DNA of 64,000 nucleotides from Pyrus communis (GCF_963583255.1 NC_084810.1:6541751-6605750), one strand, 5' to 3'. Positions 32,663 through 43,588 are shown, numbered from the stretch's first letter. Program-made: numbers and translations. Notes: generated by a model not told the origin, from the sequence alone.

Positions 32663-33488
32663 GTTTTTTTTTTTTTTTTCCAGAAAAAGTTTGACTGTAG
32701 CAAAATTACAGTCAAAAGTCCCTCAACTTTTATTAAAACAACAAGCCCAAAAGTACAAGCAAACCAAAGGCCCAACCACAAATATACACAAATAGAAAAG
32801 GGCCGAAACCAATAGAAAAAAGAATGAGGCCCCACAACAGTGAAACCCAAAAAAACACCTACCAGCCAATCAAGAAGCTTTTACTGAAAACTCATCCACC
32901 GACAAAGATCCAGGCCAGCCATAGGAAACGTCATCCACCACTGAGCAACGCATCTAAGATACCACCGCCAACCCCGAACAGCAATCAGATCACAACCATT
33001 AACAGGTGATAGTTGGCACCAATAGGGATTAGCCAGTTACCAGGAAAAAGCTCGGGGAAACTCACGAGCAACACTGCCGAAAAAAGCAAACAATAAGGAG
33101 AACGTGGTGGTGTGGGAAACACCCAAGCCAGGAACAACACCCCAGCTCCACACACGAACTCAAAAGGAACTATGGCTGAAGATCGGACTGAGGAAGGGAT
33201 GGGGAGAGGAATATCGACTGAAGATGAAGAAAAGGACATGCCTGAGGGAAAAATAAGGAGAAGCATCAGAAGAAGAAAAGGAAAAGAGAATAACACAGTA
33301 GAGAAGGGGAGAAGAGAAGAAAACAAAAGAAGAAAAGGAAAAGAAGCAATCGACTCCAGCCAAAGCCAGAGTCGACGCCTGAGAAAGTGGACAAGATGAA
33401 GACCCTCATCAAAAGGGGAAGAAAACTCTCACAGAGGAGATAAGGTCTCTCACAGAAAGAGAGAAAGAAAAAGGCAATTTAATTATAT
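32663..33488 (-). mobile_element. Retroposon copy, unit 2
   Basis: Same insertion as in unit 1. The duplication here is TTAAACTTTACTT on both sides (32650-32662, 33489-33501), with the same G-to-A change in both copies. Confidence 0.7.
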
Positions 33489-33562
33489 TTAAACTTTACT
33501 TTCTTTAGGACTAGTTTAACTATCAAAGTTTAAGTTTTCACACATGTCATTGTCAAATACAG

Positions 33563-33816
33563 TGGAAAGCTATTGCCAAGCCTATTTTGATGAGGCTAGA
33601 TGGCTATGCAAATAATGCATCCCAAGCATGGAGGAGTATATACACATTGCAACGGGTTCTCTTAGTAACACCTTACCTTCAACTGTATTTGTGGTTCACA
33701 TGGAAGATAATGTAACAAATGAGATATTTTAATGGTTGTCCAATTGGCAATAAACCCTAAAAATCTCAAGCTTCCAATATCATTTTTGGGCTCATGGATG
33801 ACATTGGGGGCATGAG
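33563..33816 (+). pseudogene. TPS exon 6 pseudo-exon, unit 2
   Basis: Same structure as unit 1, with an extra defect at the start (WKAI-AKPILMRLDG frameshift) and TAA in place of TAG after NEIF. The stop at this codon is shared by all three units, so the ancestor was already a pseudogene. Confidence 0.85.
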
Positions 33817-34043
33817 GTACAATTCTCAATAAAAAATGAAAGCTTCTTTTTTATTAGTTTAGGGCCACTTGCGAAGAATTAGATTAGTTTAGATTTAGGT
33901 TTAGAGTTCAGGTTTCAGTAACAAATGAAAAATTAAATGCTTCTTTTTGAGTTTTCAAATTTTAGTTTTTAGTTTTTAGTTTTCACTTTATGGGTATTAA
34001 AAGAGCTTCGGTTTTTTTCTTCTCAAACTATTGAACTTTACTT

Positions 34044-34863
34044 GTTTTTTTTATTTTTGGAAAAAGTTTAACTGTAGCAAAACTATAGTCAAAACTCCCT
34101 CAACTTTTATTAAAACAACAAGCCTAAAAGTACAAGAAAACCAAAGGCTCAACTACAACATTAAACAAACAGAAAATGGCCGAAGCCAACAGAAAAAAAG
34201 AGGCCCCACAACAGTGAAACCCAAAAAAACACCCACCAGCCAATCGAGAAGCTTCTACTGAGAACTCATCCACCGATAAAAATCCAGGCCAGCCATAGGA
34301 AACATCATCCACCATTGAGCAACGCGTCTAAGGCACCACCGCCAACCCTGAACAGCAATCAAATCACAGCTATTAACAGGTGATAGTTGGCACCAAAGAA
34401 GGATTAGCCAGTTATCAGGAAAAAGCTCAGGGAAACCCACGAGCAACACTGCCGAAAACAGCAAACAATAAGGAGAACGTGGTGATGTGGGAAACACCCT
34501 AGCCAGGAACAACACCCCAACTCTACACACGAACTCAAAAGGAACTATGGCTGAAGATCTGACTAAGGAAGGGATGGGGAGAGGAATACCGATGGAAGAT
34601 GAAGAAGAGGACATGCCTGAGGGAAAAATATGGAGAAGCATAAGAAGAAGAAAAGGAAAAGAGAAGAACACAACAGAGAAGGGGAGAAGAGAAGAAAACA
34701 GAAGAAGAAAAGGAAAAGAGGCAATCGACTCTAGCCAAAGCCAAAGTCGGTGCCTAAGAAGGTGGACAAGATGAAGACCCTCACCAAAAGGGGAAGAAAA
34801 CTCTCACAGAGGAGATAAGGTCTCTCACGGAAGGAGAGAAAGAAAAAGGAAATTTAATTATAT
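34044..34863 (-). mobile_element. Retroposon copy, unit 3
   Basis: Same insertion, with the duplication TTGAACTTTACTT at 34031-34043 and 34864-34876. Confidence 0.7.
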
Positions 34864-34937
34864 TTGAACTTTACTTTCTTTAGGACTAGTTTAACTATCG
34901 AAGTTTTAGTTTTCACACATGTCATTGTCAAATACAG

Positions 34938-35484
34938 TGGAAAGCTACTGCCCAAGCCTACTTTGATGAGGCTAGATGGCTATCCAAACGATGCATCCCA
35001 AGCATGGAGGAGTATATACACGTTGCAACGGGTTCTGTTGGTAATGTCACATCCCGGCCCAGGGGGGACCACTTCCCGGGCCTGCTCCACTACTGTAGCA
35101 CGATATTGTCAGCTTTGGGCCCCGACCACGCCCTCACAGTTTTGTTTCTAGGAACTCACACGAGAACTTTCCAATGGATCACCCATCCTGGGAGTGCTCT
35201 CGTGCACTACTCGCTTAACTTCGGAGTTCCTATGGAACCCGAAACCAGTGAGCTCCCAAAAGACCTCGTGCTAGGTAGAGATGAGAATATACATATAAGG
35301 ATCACTTTCCTGGGCGATGTGGGATGTCACAGGTAACACCTTACTTTCAACTGTATTTGTGGTTCACATGGAAGATAATGTAACGAATGAGATATTTTAG
35401 TGGTTGTCCAATTGGCAATAAACCCTAAAATTCTCGTGCTTCCAATATCATTTTTGGGCTCATGGATGACATTGGGGGCATAAG
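34938..35484 (+). pseudogene. TPS exon 6 pseudo-exon, unit 3, split by a Cassandra solo LTR
   Basis: The exon starts at 34938 as in the other units. It is interrupted after VGN by a 287-bp LTR (35045-35331), resumes at 35337 and ends at the GT of 35485. Downstream it runs into genuine intron 6 sequence (compare the stretch after 22960 in TPS-1), so unit 3 keeps the original right-hand junction of the ancestral gene. Confidence 0.85.
35045..35331 (-). mobile_element. Cassandra solo LTR
   Basis: 287 bp with TGTCACATCCC...GGGATGTCACA ends and an exact 5-bp duplication GGTAA (35040-35044, 35332-35336). The 5S-rRNA-like segment lies at about 35257-35150 on the minus strand. No internal domain or second LTR remains, so it is a solo LTR left by recombination. 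Confidence 0.9.
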
Positions 35485-35539
35485 GTACAATTCTCTATAC
35501 ATTGAATAATATAAGCTATATTAAAGTTACAAAATTTCT

Positions 35540-36006
35540 CCTTAAACCATCTTCAACATTTGGATTAAAACCTAAATTTTGTAACCAAGAAACAATTTTT
35601 TTTTGCTCCAATACTTCTAAGTTAAAATTTTAGCCTAAGATTATTAAAAATAAATTTAGACTAATTTTTTTTTTTTTTTGGTAACTTTTTTCAAAATAAA
35701 ATTTATGTAGATTATCATAATTTATTTTTAAGAACATTTTAACCTAAAAATATTTAGATTCTAAGAAAAATTAAAAATTCACTAAACCGACTCTATGAAA
35801 CATGTATTTATAGAGTTTTTAGGTGAATTTATTTAAACATTTTTTTTTAATTGTTTTAGCAGTTGGATTTAATTTTGCAACGTTAGATTTGTTTTATTAT
35901 TATTATTTTTTTTACTGTTAGTTTTAATCATATTTGATCTCAGCCCTTGGATTTAATGAATTTTAAATTTTAAATTGCTCAAAGTTTAGGTTATTACCCA
36001 AAACTT
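35540..36006. repeat. AT-rich MITE-like repeat in TPS intron 6 relic
   Basis: Begins near ATCTTCAACATTTGGATTAA and ends near GGTTATTACCCAAAACTTA. It is related to the repeat around 55440-56690, with similar ends (GGGTTAAAACCTAAA). No clear target duplication. Confidence 0.45.
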
Positions 36007-36008
36007 AT

Positions 36009-36264
36009 TTTAGAAAGAGGGAGGCATGTACTTTCTAGCATTGATTGCTATATGAAGCAATATAAGGTGTCTGAGCAAGAGACGCTTGATGTATTTAACA
36101 AACAAGTAATGGATATGTGGAAGGATATAAACGAGGAGTTCCGAGACCTATTGCCGTGCAAGGGTTTGTCATGGTGCGTGTTTCTAATTTCACTAGGATT
36201 TTGGTCCTTGTGGATCTATGAAAGATATTGTTGCTTCGCTTTTTATGGATCCAGTGCCATTTTG
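36009..36264 (+). pseudogene. TPS exon 7 pseudo-exon
   Basis: Begins TTT TAG AAA GAG where TPS-1 has TTT GAG AAA GAG, so the Glu of the second metal site is a stop codon. A 1-nt deletion follows, then [20 protein letters not shown] and [10 protein letters not shown]. After a further shift, an internal deletion removes the LLYRRGDxFTHVG region. It ends with the family C-terminus region (FYGSSAIL in a shifted frame). Non-functional. Confidence 0.85.
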
Positions 36265-36430
36265 ATGGAAGATGATGCCGGATAATGCCAGGTCTAGTGG
36301 TAAAAGCGAACCGGTCATATAATCTCATATGTTTCGCGTGGTTCTGGGTTCGTATCTATTTACTGTAGTACCAAATTAGTTATTTTAAGGGGACAAAGCC
36401 CTATTTTGTCTTCATTTTACACATGTTGAT

Positions 36431-39400
36431 TAGACCTGGCATTCGTGTCGTGTTTCTCGTGTTCGTGTCGTTTTCGTGTCATACCCGATAGCTTAACGGG
36501 TCGTGTCGTGTAATGCCTGTTAAAGTAAACGGGTAATATGACCCGACCCGAAATCAACCCGTTAATATTTTCAGGTAATATGACCCGACCCGTTACCCGT
36601 TAAGAAAAATATATTTTAAATCAATAAAAATGAAAATGAAAAACATAATTTGACCAAAAAAAATGTAAAACATAATACTAAATCAGTATATGCATACTAA
36701 ATTTCGGAGTTGACCCCTTAATGAAAGTTGTAAAGCTTTTTATTACGAGTGATTACATTTTTCACACTTCTACAATAATTATTATTAATTTTATTAATTT
36801 TTCACTAAAATAAATAACATTGTTCATGAGATTTGGAGGGTTTTAAAAATCTAAACGACCATGTAACCTTGCCAATGGAACTCAAAGCTTACATGTTATT
36901 CCTTTTACAAAATCCTCAATTTTCATAGATCATCATGACATAAGATTTTGTGGTATATATCCACTTCTGTAAATATTTTAAATTGACGATCAAATTAGTT
37001 CATTGTATTCATATAGGATCAAGGAGTGTAGCTGTAAAAAATCATCAAAATCAGAGTTAAAATAACCGTTAAATCGTGATTTTTCGTTTATAACCGTCGA
37101 AACATTTTGTCTCGTTACTTGATCTCTGAATGTTTGTTTTTTGCAATTTCTGGCGTATGCGATCTCGAAGCATATATAAACACGTTTGATGGTTGGATCA
37201 TTGAAATTAATTTCATATGATGCGTATCCTATCAAAACGATACATTAACTAACACTTAGAGTTTATTTATATTTTCATTAAGTATAACATAAGATTTTGT
37301 GGTATCCACTAATGTAAATATTTTAAATTGAAGATCGAATTCATTCATTGTATTCATATAGGGTCAAGGAGTGTAGCTATAAAAAATCATCAAAATCGGA
37401 GTTAAAATAACCGTTAAATCGTGATTTTTCATTTATAACCGTCGAAAAGTTTTGTCTCATTACTTGATCTCTAAATGTTTGTTTTTTTCAATTTTTGGCG
37501 TATACGATCTCGAAGCATATATAAATAAGTTTGACGGTTGGATCGTTGAAATTAGTTTTGTAGGATGCGTATCCCATCAAAACGATAAATTCACTAACAT
37601 TTAAGAGTTTATTTATACTTTCATCAAGTATAACATAAGATTTTGTGGTATCCACTAGTGTAAATATTTCAAATTGAAGATCGAATTCATTCATTGTATT
37701 CATATAGGGTCAAGAAGTGTAGCTGTAAAAAATCATCAAAATCAAAGTTAAAATAACCGTTAAATCGTGATTTTTCGTTTATAACCGTAGAAAAGTTTTG
37801 TCTCTTTACTTGATCTCTGAATGTTTGTTTTTTGCAATTTTTGGCGTATGCGATCTCGAAGCATATATAAACAAGTTTGACAGTTGGATCGTTGAAATTA
37901 GTTTCGTAGGATGCGTATCTCATCAAAACAATAGATTCACTAACACTTAAGAGTTTATTTATACTTTCATCAAGTATAACATAAGATTTTGTGGTATCCA
38001 CTAGTGTAAATATTTTAAATTGAAGATCGAATTCATTCATTGTATTCATATAGGGTCAAGGAGTGTAGCTATAAAAAATCATCAAAATCGGAGTTAAAAT
38101 AACCGTTAAATCGTGATTTTTCATTTATAACCGTCGAAAAGTTTTGTCTCATTACTTGATCTCTGAATGTTTGTTTTTTTTCAATTTTTGGTGTATGCGA
38201 TCTTGAAACATATATAAACAAGTTTGACGGTTGGATCATTGACATTAGTTTCGTAGGAAGCGTATCCCATCAAAACGATAGATTCACTAACACTTGAGAG
38301 TTTATTTATATTTTCATCAAGTATAACATAAGATTTTGTGGTATCCACTAGTGTAAATATTTTAAATTGAAGATCGAATTCATTCATTGTATTCATATAG
38401 GGTCAAGGAGTGTAGCTGTAAAAAATCATCAAAATTAGAGTTAAAATAACCGTTAAATCATGATTTTTTGTTTATAACCGTTGAAAAGTTTTATCTCGTT
38501 ACTTGATCTCTAAATGTTTGTTTTTTGCAATTTTTGGCGTATACGATCTCGAAGCATATATAAACAAGTTTGACGGTTAGATCGTTGAAATTAGTTTCGT
38601 AGGATGCGTATCCCATCAAAACGATAGATTCACTAACACTTAAGAGTTTATTTATACTTTCATTAAGTATAACATAAGATTTTGTGGTGTCCACTAGTAT
38701 AAATATTTTAAATTGAAGATCGAATTCATTCATTGTATTCATACAGGGTCAAGGAGTGTAGCTGTAAAAAATCATCAAAATCAGAGTTAAAATAATCGTT
38801 AAATCGTGATTTTTCGTTTATAACCGTCAAAATTTTTTGTCTCGTTACTTGATCTCTGAATGTTTGTTTTTTGCAATTTTTGGTGTATGCGATATCGAAG
38901 CATATATAAACAAGTTTGACGGTTGGATCGTTGAAATTAGTTTTGTAAGATGCGTATCCCATCAAAATGATAAATTCACTAACACTTGAGAGTTTATTTA
39001 TACTTTTATCAAGTATAACATAAGATTTTGTGGTATCCACCAATGTAAATATTTTAAATTGAAGATCGAATTCATTCATTATATTCATATAGGGTCAAAG
39101 AGTATAGCTGTAAAAAATCATCAAAATCAGAGTTAAAACAACCGTTAAATCATGATTTTTCGTTTATAACCGTTGAAAAGTTTTGTCTCGTTTCTTGATC
39201 TCTGAATATTTTTTTTTTGCAAATTTTGGCGTATGCGATCTCGAAGCATATATAAACAAGTTTGACAGTTGGATCATTGAAATTTGTTTCATAGGATGCG
39301 TATCCCATCAAAACGATACATTAATTAACACTTAGAGTTTATTTGGGTTAAATATTAGGCGGGAAATGGATGGATATAGGCTGCAAAATTTCCCAAACAT

Positions 39401-39890
39401 TAGGCGGGAAATGGATGAAACTCTTGAAATATTAGGCGGGGAATTAATTATTATAATTTTTTTATGTGTTTGGTATTTTTATATTACTTGATATTTTTAT
39501 TTTTAATGTGTTTTATGATTTTTAATCTCAATCTTTGCCTATAATATACTATAAAAATAAATAAATAAATAAAACTTAAAATTTAAAGTTTATATAGAAT
39601 AATAATTAATAAACAATATATACATATTCATTATATCTATTGCATTTTATAGTAAGTTTTTTTTAGTAGTTTAAAAAATTAAAATCATCAAAATAGCATT
39701 TTTCTTATCATGTCGAAACAGGTTACCCGCGTGTCACTCTCGTGTAAACCTATTAAGGACCCGTTATTAATGGGTTATTATCGTGTGACCCGATAATGAC
39801 CCGATTAGTTATCGTGTTGACCCGAAACCCGTTATTTTCGTGTCGTTTACATGTCGTGTTAACGGATCGTGTAAGAAATTGCCAGGTCTA
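36431..39890. mobile_element. hAT-like element carrying a tandem repeat array
   Basis: Terminal inverted repeats TAGACCTGGCA / TGCCAGGTCTA, with an exact 8-bp duplication ATGTTGAT (36423-36430, 39891-39898), typical of hAT elements. Subterminal regions (about 36440-36610 and 39715-39880) are packed with CGTGTCGTGT-, GACCCG- and CCCGTTA-type motifs, probably transposase binding sites. No transposase frame exists; the middle is mostly the array at about 36930-39345. It sits in the duplicated 3' flank of a TPS relic. Two related copies occur at 48.1-52.7 and about 16.2-19.5 kb. Confidence 0.85.
36930..39345. repeat. 346-bp tandem array, about seven units
   Basis: The marker TAAGATTTTGTGGT recurs at 36941, 37290, 37636, 37982, 38329, 38675 and 39021, a period of 346-349 bp. 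Units are similar throughout and contain CCGTTAAATCGTGATTTTTC and GACGGTTGGATCGTTGAAAT. Each unit has a minus-strand open stretch of up to 120 codons. Since 346 is not a multiple of three, the frame breaks at every unit edge, so it is not a repeat protein. Confidence 0.95.
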
Positions 39891-39990
39891 ATGTTGATAA
39901 GGCAAATCTGACAGTGTTACAGATCCGGGGTCCTAGATATCTTGCTTTTCCGACTCTTGGCTCAGATGTTTCTATCAGCTGGCAAGAAGT

Positions 39991-40480
39991 AAAATAAAAA
40001 ATAGAAAGGCAGAAAATATTTTTGTCCATTTACATATTGTCCACATCCGACTAAAACTTGTAACAAATAACCAAGTATAATCATCAACATTTACTTTTAA
40101 CATAGTGCTATTCATATTTTTTTTATGCTTTTATACATTTTTATTAATTTTTGTTCATTAATTTTTTTTAATTTATTTGATTCATAATCAAAAATTGAAA
40201 TAGATGTATGATAAGTAAATATTGGTGTACGAACCTATTCTAATTATGAAATTAACTTTGCAACAAAAAACAACTGTAATATCCATACAAATTGGGTTTT
40301 ACCTATCTGTGATCCTTCTTCCTCACATGTCAATATTGCATTGTGGAATGCCTAGCCATATGGAGAAACTGCTAGAGCAGCAGCATAACCGTGTGTGATA
40401 TCAAACATGACTACAGAATTTTAATTTCAATTATTCTAATTAGCTAGAAAATCATTGGTCGTCCAATAGGGGTTTGAAAG
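39991..40480. other. Duplicated TPS flank and intergenic DNA
   Basis: 39960-40030 matches 46985-47045 (TTTCTATCAGCT(G/A)(G/A)CAAGAAGT). The rest shows no gene. Confidence 0.5.
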
Positions 40481-40489
40481 ACATTCATC

Positions 40490-40787
40490 GACCACTATTT
40501 TCGAGGCAACGAAACTATTCAAAGTTCTTTTCGGTGCAAAATTGGGCGCCAAATTCTCAATTTACCGCTAATTTTTTCGAGTCTTTAACAACAAACAAAA
40601 ACTATCGTTCAGCAAATCATCCTCGCCCAACGAACTTTCTCGTCACGGAATGGTTTTGGGTAAATTTTTTTTTTTGACAGACATTTTGCACAACGGCATA
40701 CATATTTTTTGTCATGCAAAGTGTACTTAAGCACAAAATTTGTTTTGTCGCCTAAAGTTTTGTCATGCAAGTAGTTTTTCTACTAGT
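40490..40787. mobile_element. Possible CACTA-type fragment
   Basis: The right edge, read on the minus strand, is ACTAGTAGAAAAACTACTTG, similar to CACTA terminal repeats (CACTACTAGAAAAA). The left part contains CCACTATTTTCGAGGCAACG. It abuts the TPS exon 7 tail. No transposase and no clear target duplication. Confidence 0.35.
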
Positions 40788-40798
40788 CCAATAATTGA

Positions 40799-40925
40799 GA
40801 ATCTACTTTACAAAAGAGGAGACGACTTCACCCACGTGGGGAAATTTATGAAAGATATTGCATGTTGCTTCGCTTTTTATGGACCCTATGCCGCTTTGAA
40901 TTGGTTTCCTTCATTTGTCTAGTAG
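40799..40925 (+). pseudogene. TPS exon 7 tail fragment
   Basis: Reads NLLYKRGDDFTHVGKFMKDI, then frame loss in ACCFAFYGPYAALNW. It corresponds to the last 35 codons of terpene synthase exon 7 (compare [20 protein letters not shown] in TPS-1). The 3' UTR continues to match TPS-1 (GATGCCGGATAATGCGG at about 40951). Everything upstream in the gene is missing. Confidence 0.85.
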
Positions 40926-41040
40926 TACTCGGTTTTCGCTTTGATTGAATATGATGCCGGATAATGCGGAGTCTATATTCTATTCAAGTTCCAAATGAAA
41001 ACGAACACGTCATATAATATGGTATGTTTTGTGTGGGTGT

Positions 41041-41215
41041 AATGCTGCACTACCAAATTAATTGGGTTATTTTAAGGGGGGTAGGTAATGCTGCACTACC
41101 AAATTAACCAGGTTATTTTAAGGCGGTAGGTAATGCTGCACTACCAAATTAATTAGGTTATTTTAAGGCGATAGGTAATGCTGCACTACCAAATTAGGTT
41201 ATTTTAAGGGGATAA
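41041..41215. repeat. 45-bp minisatellite, four units
   Basis: AATGCTGCACTACCAAATTA recurs at 41041, 41087, 41132 and 41177. It lies within the duplicated TPS 3' flank; the same motif occurs once near 36366. Confidence 0.9.
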
Positions 41216-41229
41216 ACCCCAACTGGGTC

Positions 41230-42057
41230 TTCATTTTACACATGTTGATAAGGGAAATCTTACGGGATGACTCTGTTACAGATCCGGGGTCCTAGATTTC
41301 TGGCTTTTCTGATTCTGTCTTCCACACGCGTAAGGGTGTAGCCGTTGTGTTTTTAAAATTTAAAATTCATGTTTTAAATCTGGTTACATATTTTTTAAAT
41401 AAAAATATTCAAAACCAAAAGAAGAATAATTAACACACACCCCCCCCCCCCCCCCCCCCAAGGATGTATGCTTGAACATTGATTTAAAACATGCAAAATT
41501 ATCATTTTGTTTGAGTAGTTGTTGATTATTCTTTTCTATCAAAATGAAAGCTTCACCAGATTTGTTACCGAAAATAAAAACATCACCAGATGGGCTAACT
41601 TTCCAGCTGTGCTTCTGCCTATTTCAATTCATTAAAAGAATACATTTTTCAATGGATAATGTTAAGGAAATTAAATTTGTAGATAAACTTTTGCATAGTA
41701 AATGATATGGAAGTTGATGATTAGATTACGATTTAAGTCATAAACGTTCTCATTCCTATTGGTGGTACATTGTTTAGTTTGTAAATTTTATCTACAAATT
41801 TAGTCTCTCTAACATTATGTTTTTTTGATAATTTAACATACATTTCCCCTTCAAGCTCATTTCGACAACTCTACCACTAACTTTGAATTTATGGAAGATG
41901 AATAATAGCTATATCTAGCCTCTTATCATACACATATGTGCGTGGTATTTTGATTTTTTATATTAAATTATGTTTTTAGGATTGTTTTTTTGTTTAAAAA
42001 AATGAAGCAAAGCCATGACACCGCAATCGTGGTTTTTTTTTTTCGAATTATTTATTT
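41230..42057. other. Intergenic DNA with a poly-C run
   Basis: No gene. A run of about 19 C lies at 41441-41459. The beginning (to about 41320) is duplicated TPS flank. Confidence 0.5.
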
Positions 42058-43588
42058 GGGTAAATTTCAATTTACTATCCTTAAGTTTCGTGGTTTTCAA
42101 CATTTAGTACATGAAGTTTTTTTTCATCCCAGAGTCATACCTAAAGTGTTAATTTTGGAACAGTCTTATACATCTGTTAGTCTGACTGTTAAGTTTTCTC
42201 TTAGCTGATGACGTGGTGCCATGTGGACAATGACTGGGTGCCACGTGTCATTAAAAAAAAATTAATTAAATAAAAGTTGGAAAAAATAAAAAACCAGAAT
42301 GCCTTTGTCTTCCTCGAAAACCCAGCCCTTTCCCTTCCCCAAAAAATCCAAGTGCCGCAATAGGGTTTGACGACTATCCAGATTGGTACGACGGTTGAGG
42401 AATGGAATGAAGGCCGTCCCTACCGCCAGCATCGGAGACTGTGGAGGTTCCGGCAGTACCTGGGATCTTCCCCAATTCCTCGATCTTAGAGCTCCGAGTT
42501 TTCCTCGTATCCACTTGTTGTGCCAAATTTTCCTCTACAGGCTTATCCTCCATAACTTCAGTCTTCAAAACCCTAGCTCTGGGTGGTCGGCCCCTTCCTC
42601 GTTTCCCTACAACCTCAATTTTCTCAATATTCACTCTCTCTACCTCCGATATCTCTTCGCTCTCCTTCGCAACCCTACATCCCCTTCCCCGACTCTCCGA
42701 AACTAGCACCGTAATAGCTTCCACTGTCGTCGCCACACGCCTAGGGTTCCATCTTAATCGACTCTCTTCGTATCTGGCGATCCTTACCTCGATGAAAGTG
42801 TACTCACCGATTTTGATTTCGTTGCCGTCAGTGAGATCCACAGGCGTATTTGGGGGGATATCCAACCCATTCAAAACAGTGCGGTTTGAGGAGTCGAGGT
42901 ATCGGAGAACCCATTTGCCTGATTCAGATTCGATGGAGAGGTGCTTAAAGGAAATGCCGGAGTCTTTGATCGGGAGGTTGTTGCCCCGAACAACACGGGC
43001 GATTCGGACCTTGGATCCGGGTACAAATTCTAAGGTTTCGCCCTTCCGCGGACCTTGAACCATAACCAGTTTGAGAGCTGAAGGCTCTATTTTTGGCAGA
43101 GAAGAAATGAGGGGAAAAAGTAATTGAGTTTTGAAATGCTTTTTAGAGTGAAGGAGGAGATTGCGAGCTCGAGGTCCTAGCCATGGGTGTAGAGGATCTC
43201 CACGCACAAATCGGAGTCTTCGAGGCCTGTGATCACTTGGAAATACGCTAACTTGTTCACATCTACCATCTCTGCACGCAAATTAGGGCTTTCCCTGGGA
43301 GATGTGGAGGGGATTGAGGGGTGTCGGGTGGGGAAGACGAAGGTATTCTGGTTTTTTTTTTATTTTTAATACTTTTATTAATTAATTTTTTTAATGACAC
43401 GTGGTGCCCAGTCATTGTCCACATGGGCGCCACGTCATCAGTTAACGGAAGACTTAACAACCAGACTAATGGATGTATGAGACTGTCCCAAAATTAACAC
43501 GTTAGGTAAGACTCTAGGACGAAAAAAACTTCATATACTAAATGTTGAAAACCACGAAACTTGAGGGTAGTAAATTGAGATTTACCCC
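42058..43588. mobile_element. Mutator-like element carrying an FHA-domain gene (Pack-MULE)
   Basis: Long inverted repeats of about 250 bp (42058-42310 and about 43340-43588) start GGGTAAATTTCAATTTACTA on the left and GGGTAAATCTCAATTTACTA on the right. ATTTATTT flanks both sides (42050-42057, 43589-43596), 8 bp with the ninth base mismatched. The interior 42320-43330 is GC-rich, unlike the surroundings, and contains one long open frame with a nuclear-protein domain rather than transposase. This is the definition of a Pack-MULE. Confidence 0.75.
42374..43207 (-). CDS. FHA-domain/AT-hook protein frame captured in the MULE
   Basis: An uninterrupted 277-codon frame. From about residue 43 it reads SALKLVMVQGPRKGETLEFV, then VVRGNNLPIKDSGISFKHLS, then WVLRYLDSSNRTVLNGLDIP: a forkhead-associated (phosphothreonine-binding) domain of the plant At4g14490 type. 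An AT-hook (KRGRGRPPR) follows near residue 205, so the parent was probably nuclear. Signs of decay: the likely original start (EPSALKL preceded by ATG) is now ATA at 43090-43088, leaving only a far upstream ATG in former leader or an internal Met49. In addition, the FHA core SSNGT has become SSNRT. The C-terminus ends abruptly at the TIR side. No intron is visible. Possibly still translated, but more likely a captured fragment. Confidence 0.6.
   Translation of the reverse strand: MRGDPLHPWLGPRARNLLLHSKKHFKTQLLFPLISSLPKIEPSALKLVMVQGPRKGETLEFVPGSKVRIARVVRGNNLPIKDSGISFKHLSIESESGKWVLRYLDSSNRTVLNGLDIPPNTPVDLTDGNEIKIGEYTFIEVRIARYEESRLRWNPRRVATTVEAITVLVSESRGRGCRVAKESEEISEVERVNIEKIEVVGKRGRGRPPRARVLKTEVMEDKPVEENLAQQVDTRKTRSSKIEELGKIPGTAGTSTVSDAGGRDGLHSIPQPSYQSG

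Noticed and set aside
35004..35336. 110-codon frame starting MEEYIHVATGSVGN
   Set aside because: It joins the end of a TPS pseudo-exon to Cassandra LTR sequence; a chance fusion with no splice or functional support.
36990..39088. Tandem repeat protein on the minus strand
   Set aside because: The unit length of 346 bp shifts frame at each junction and every frame stops near the unit edge.
42383..43058. Plus-strand 107- and 205-codon frames at 42.4-43.1 kb
   Set aside because: Antisense shadows of the FHA-domain frame; they match no domain and the minus strand has clear homology.
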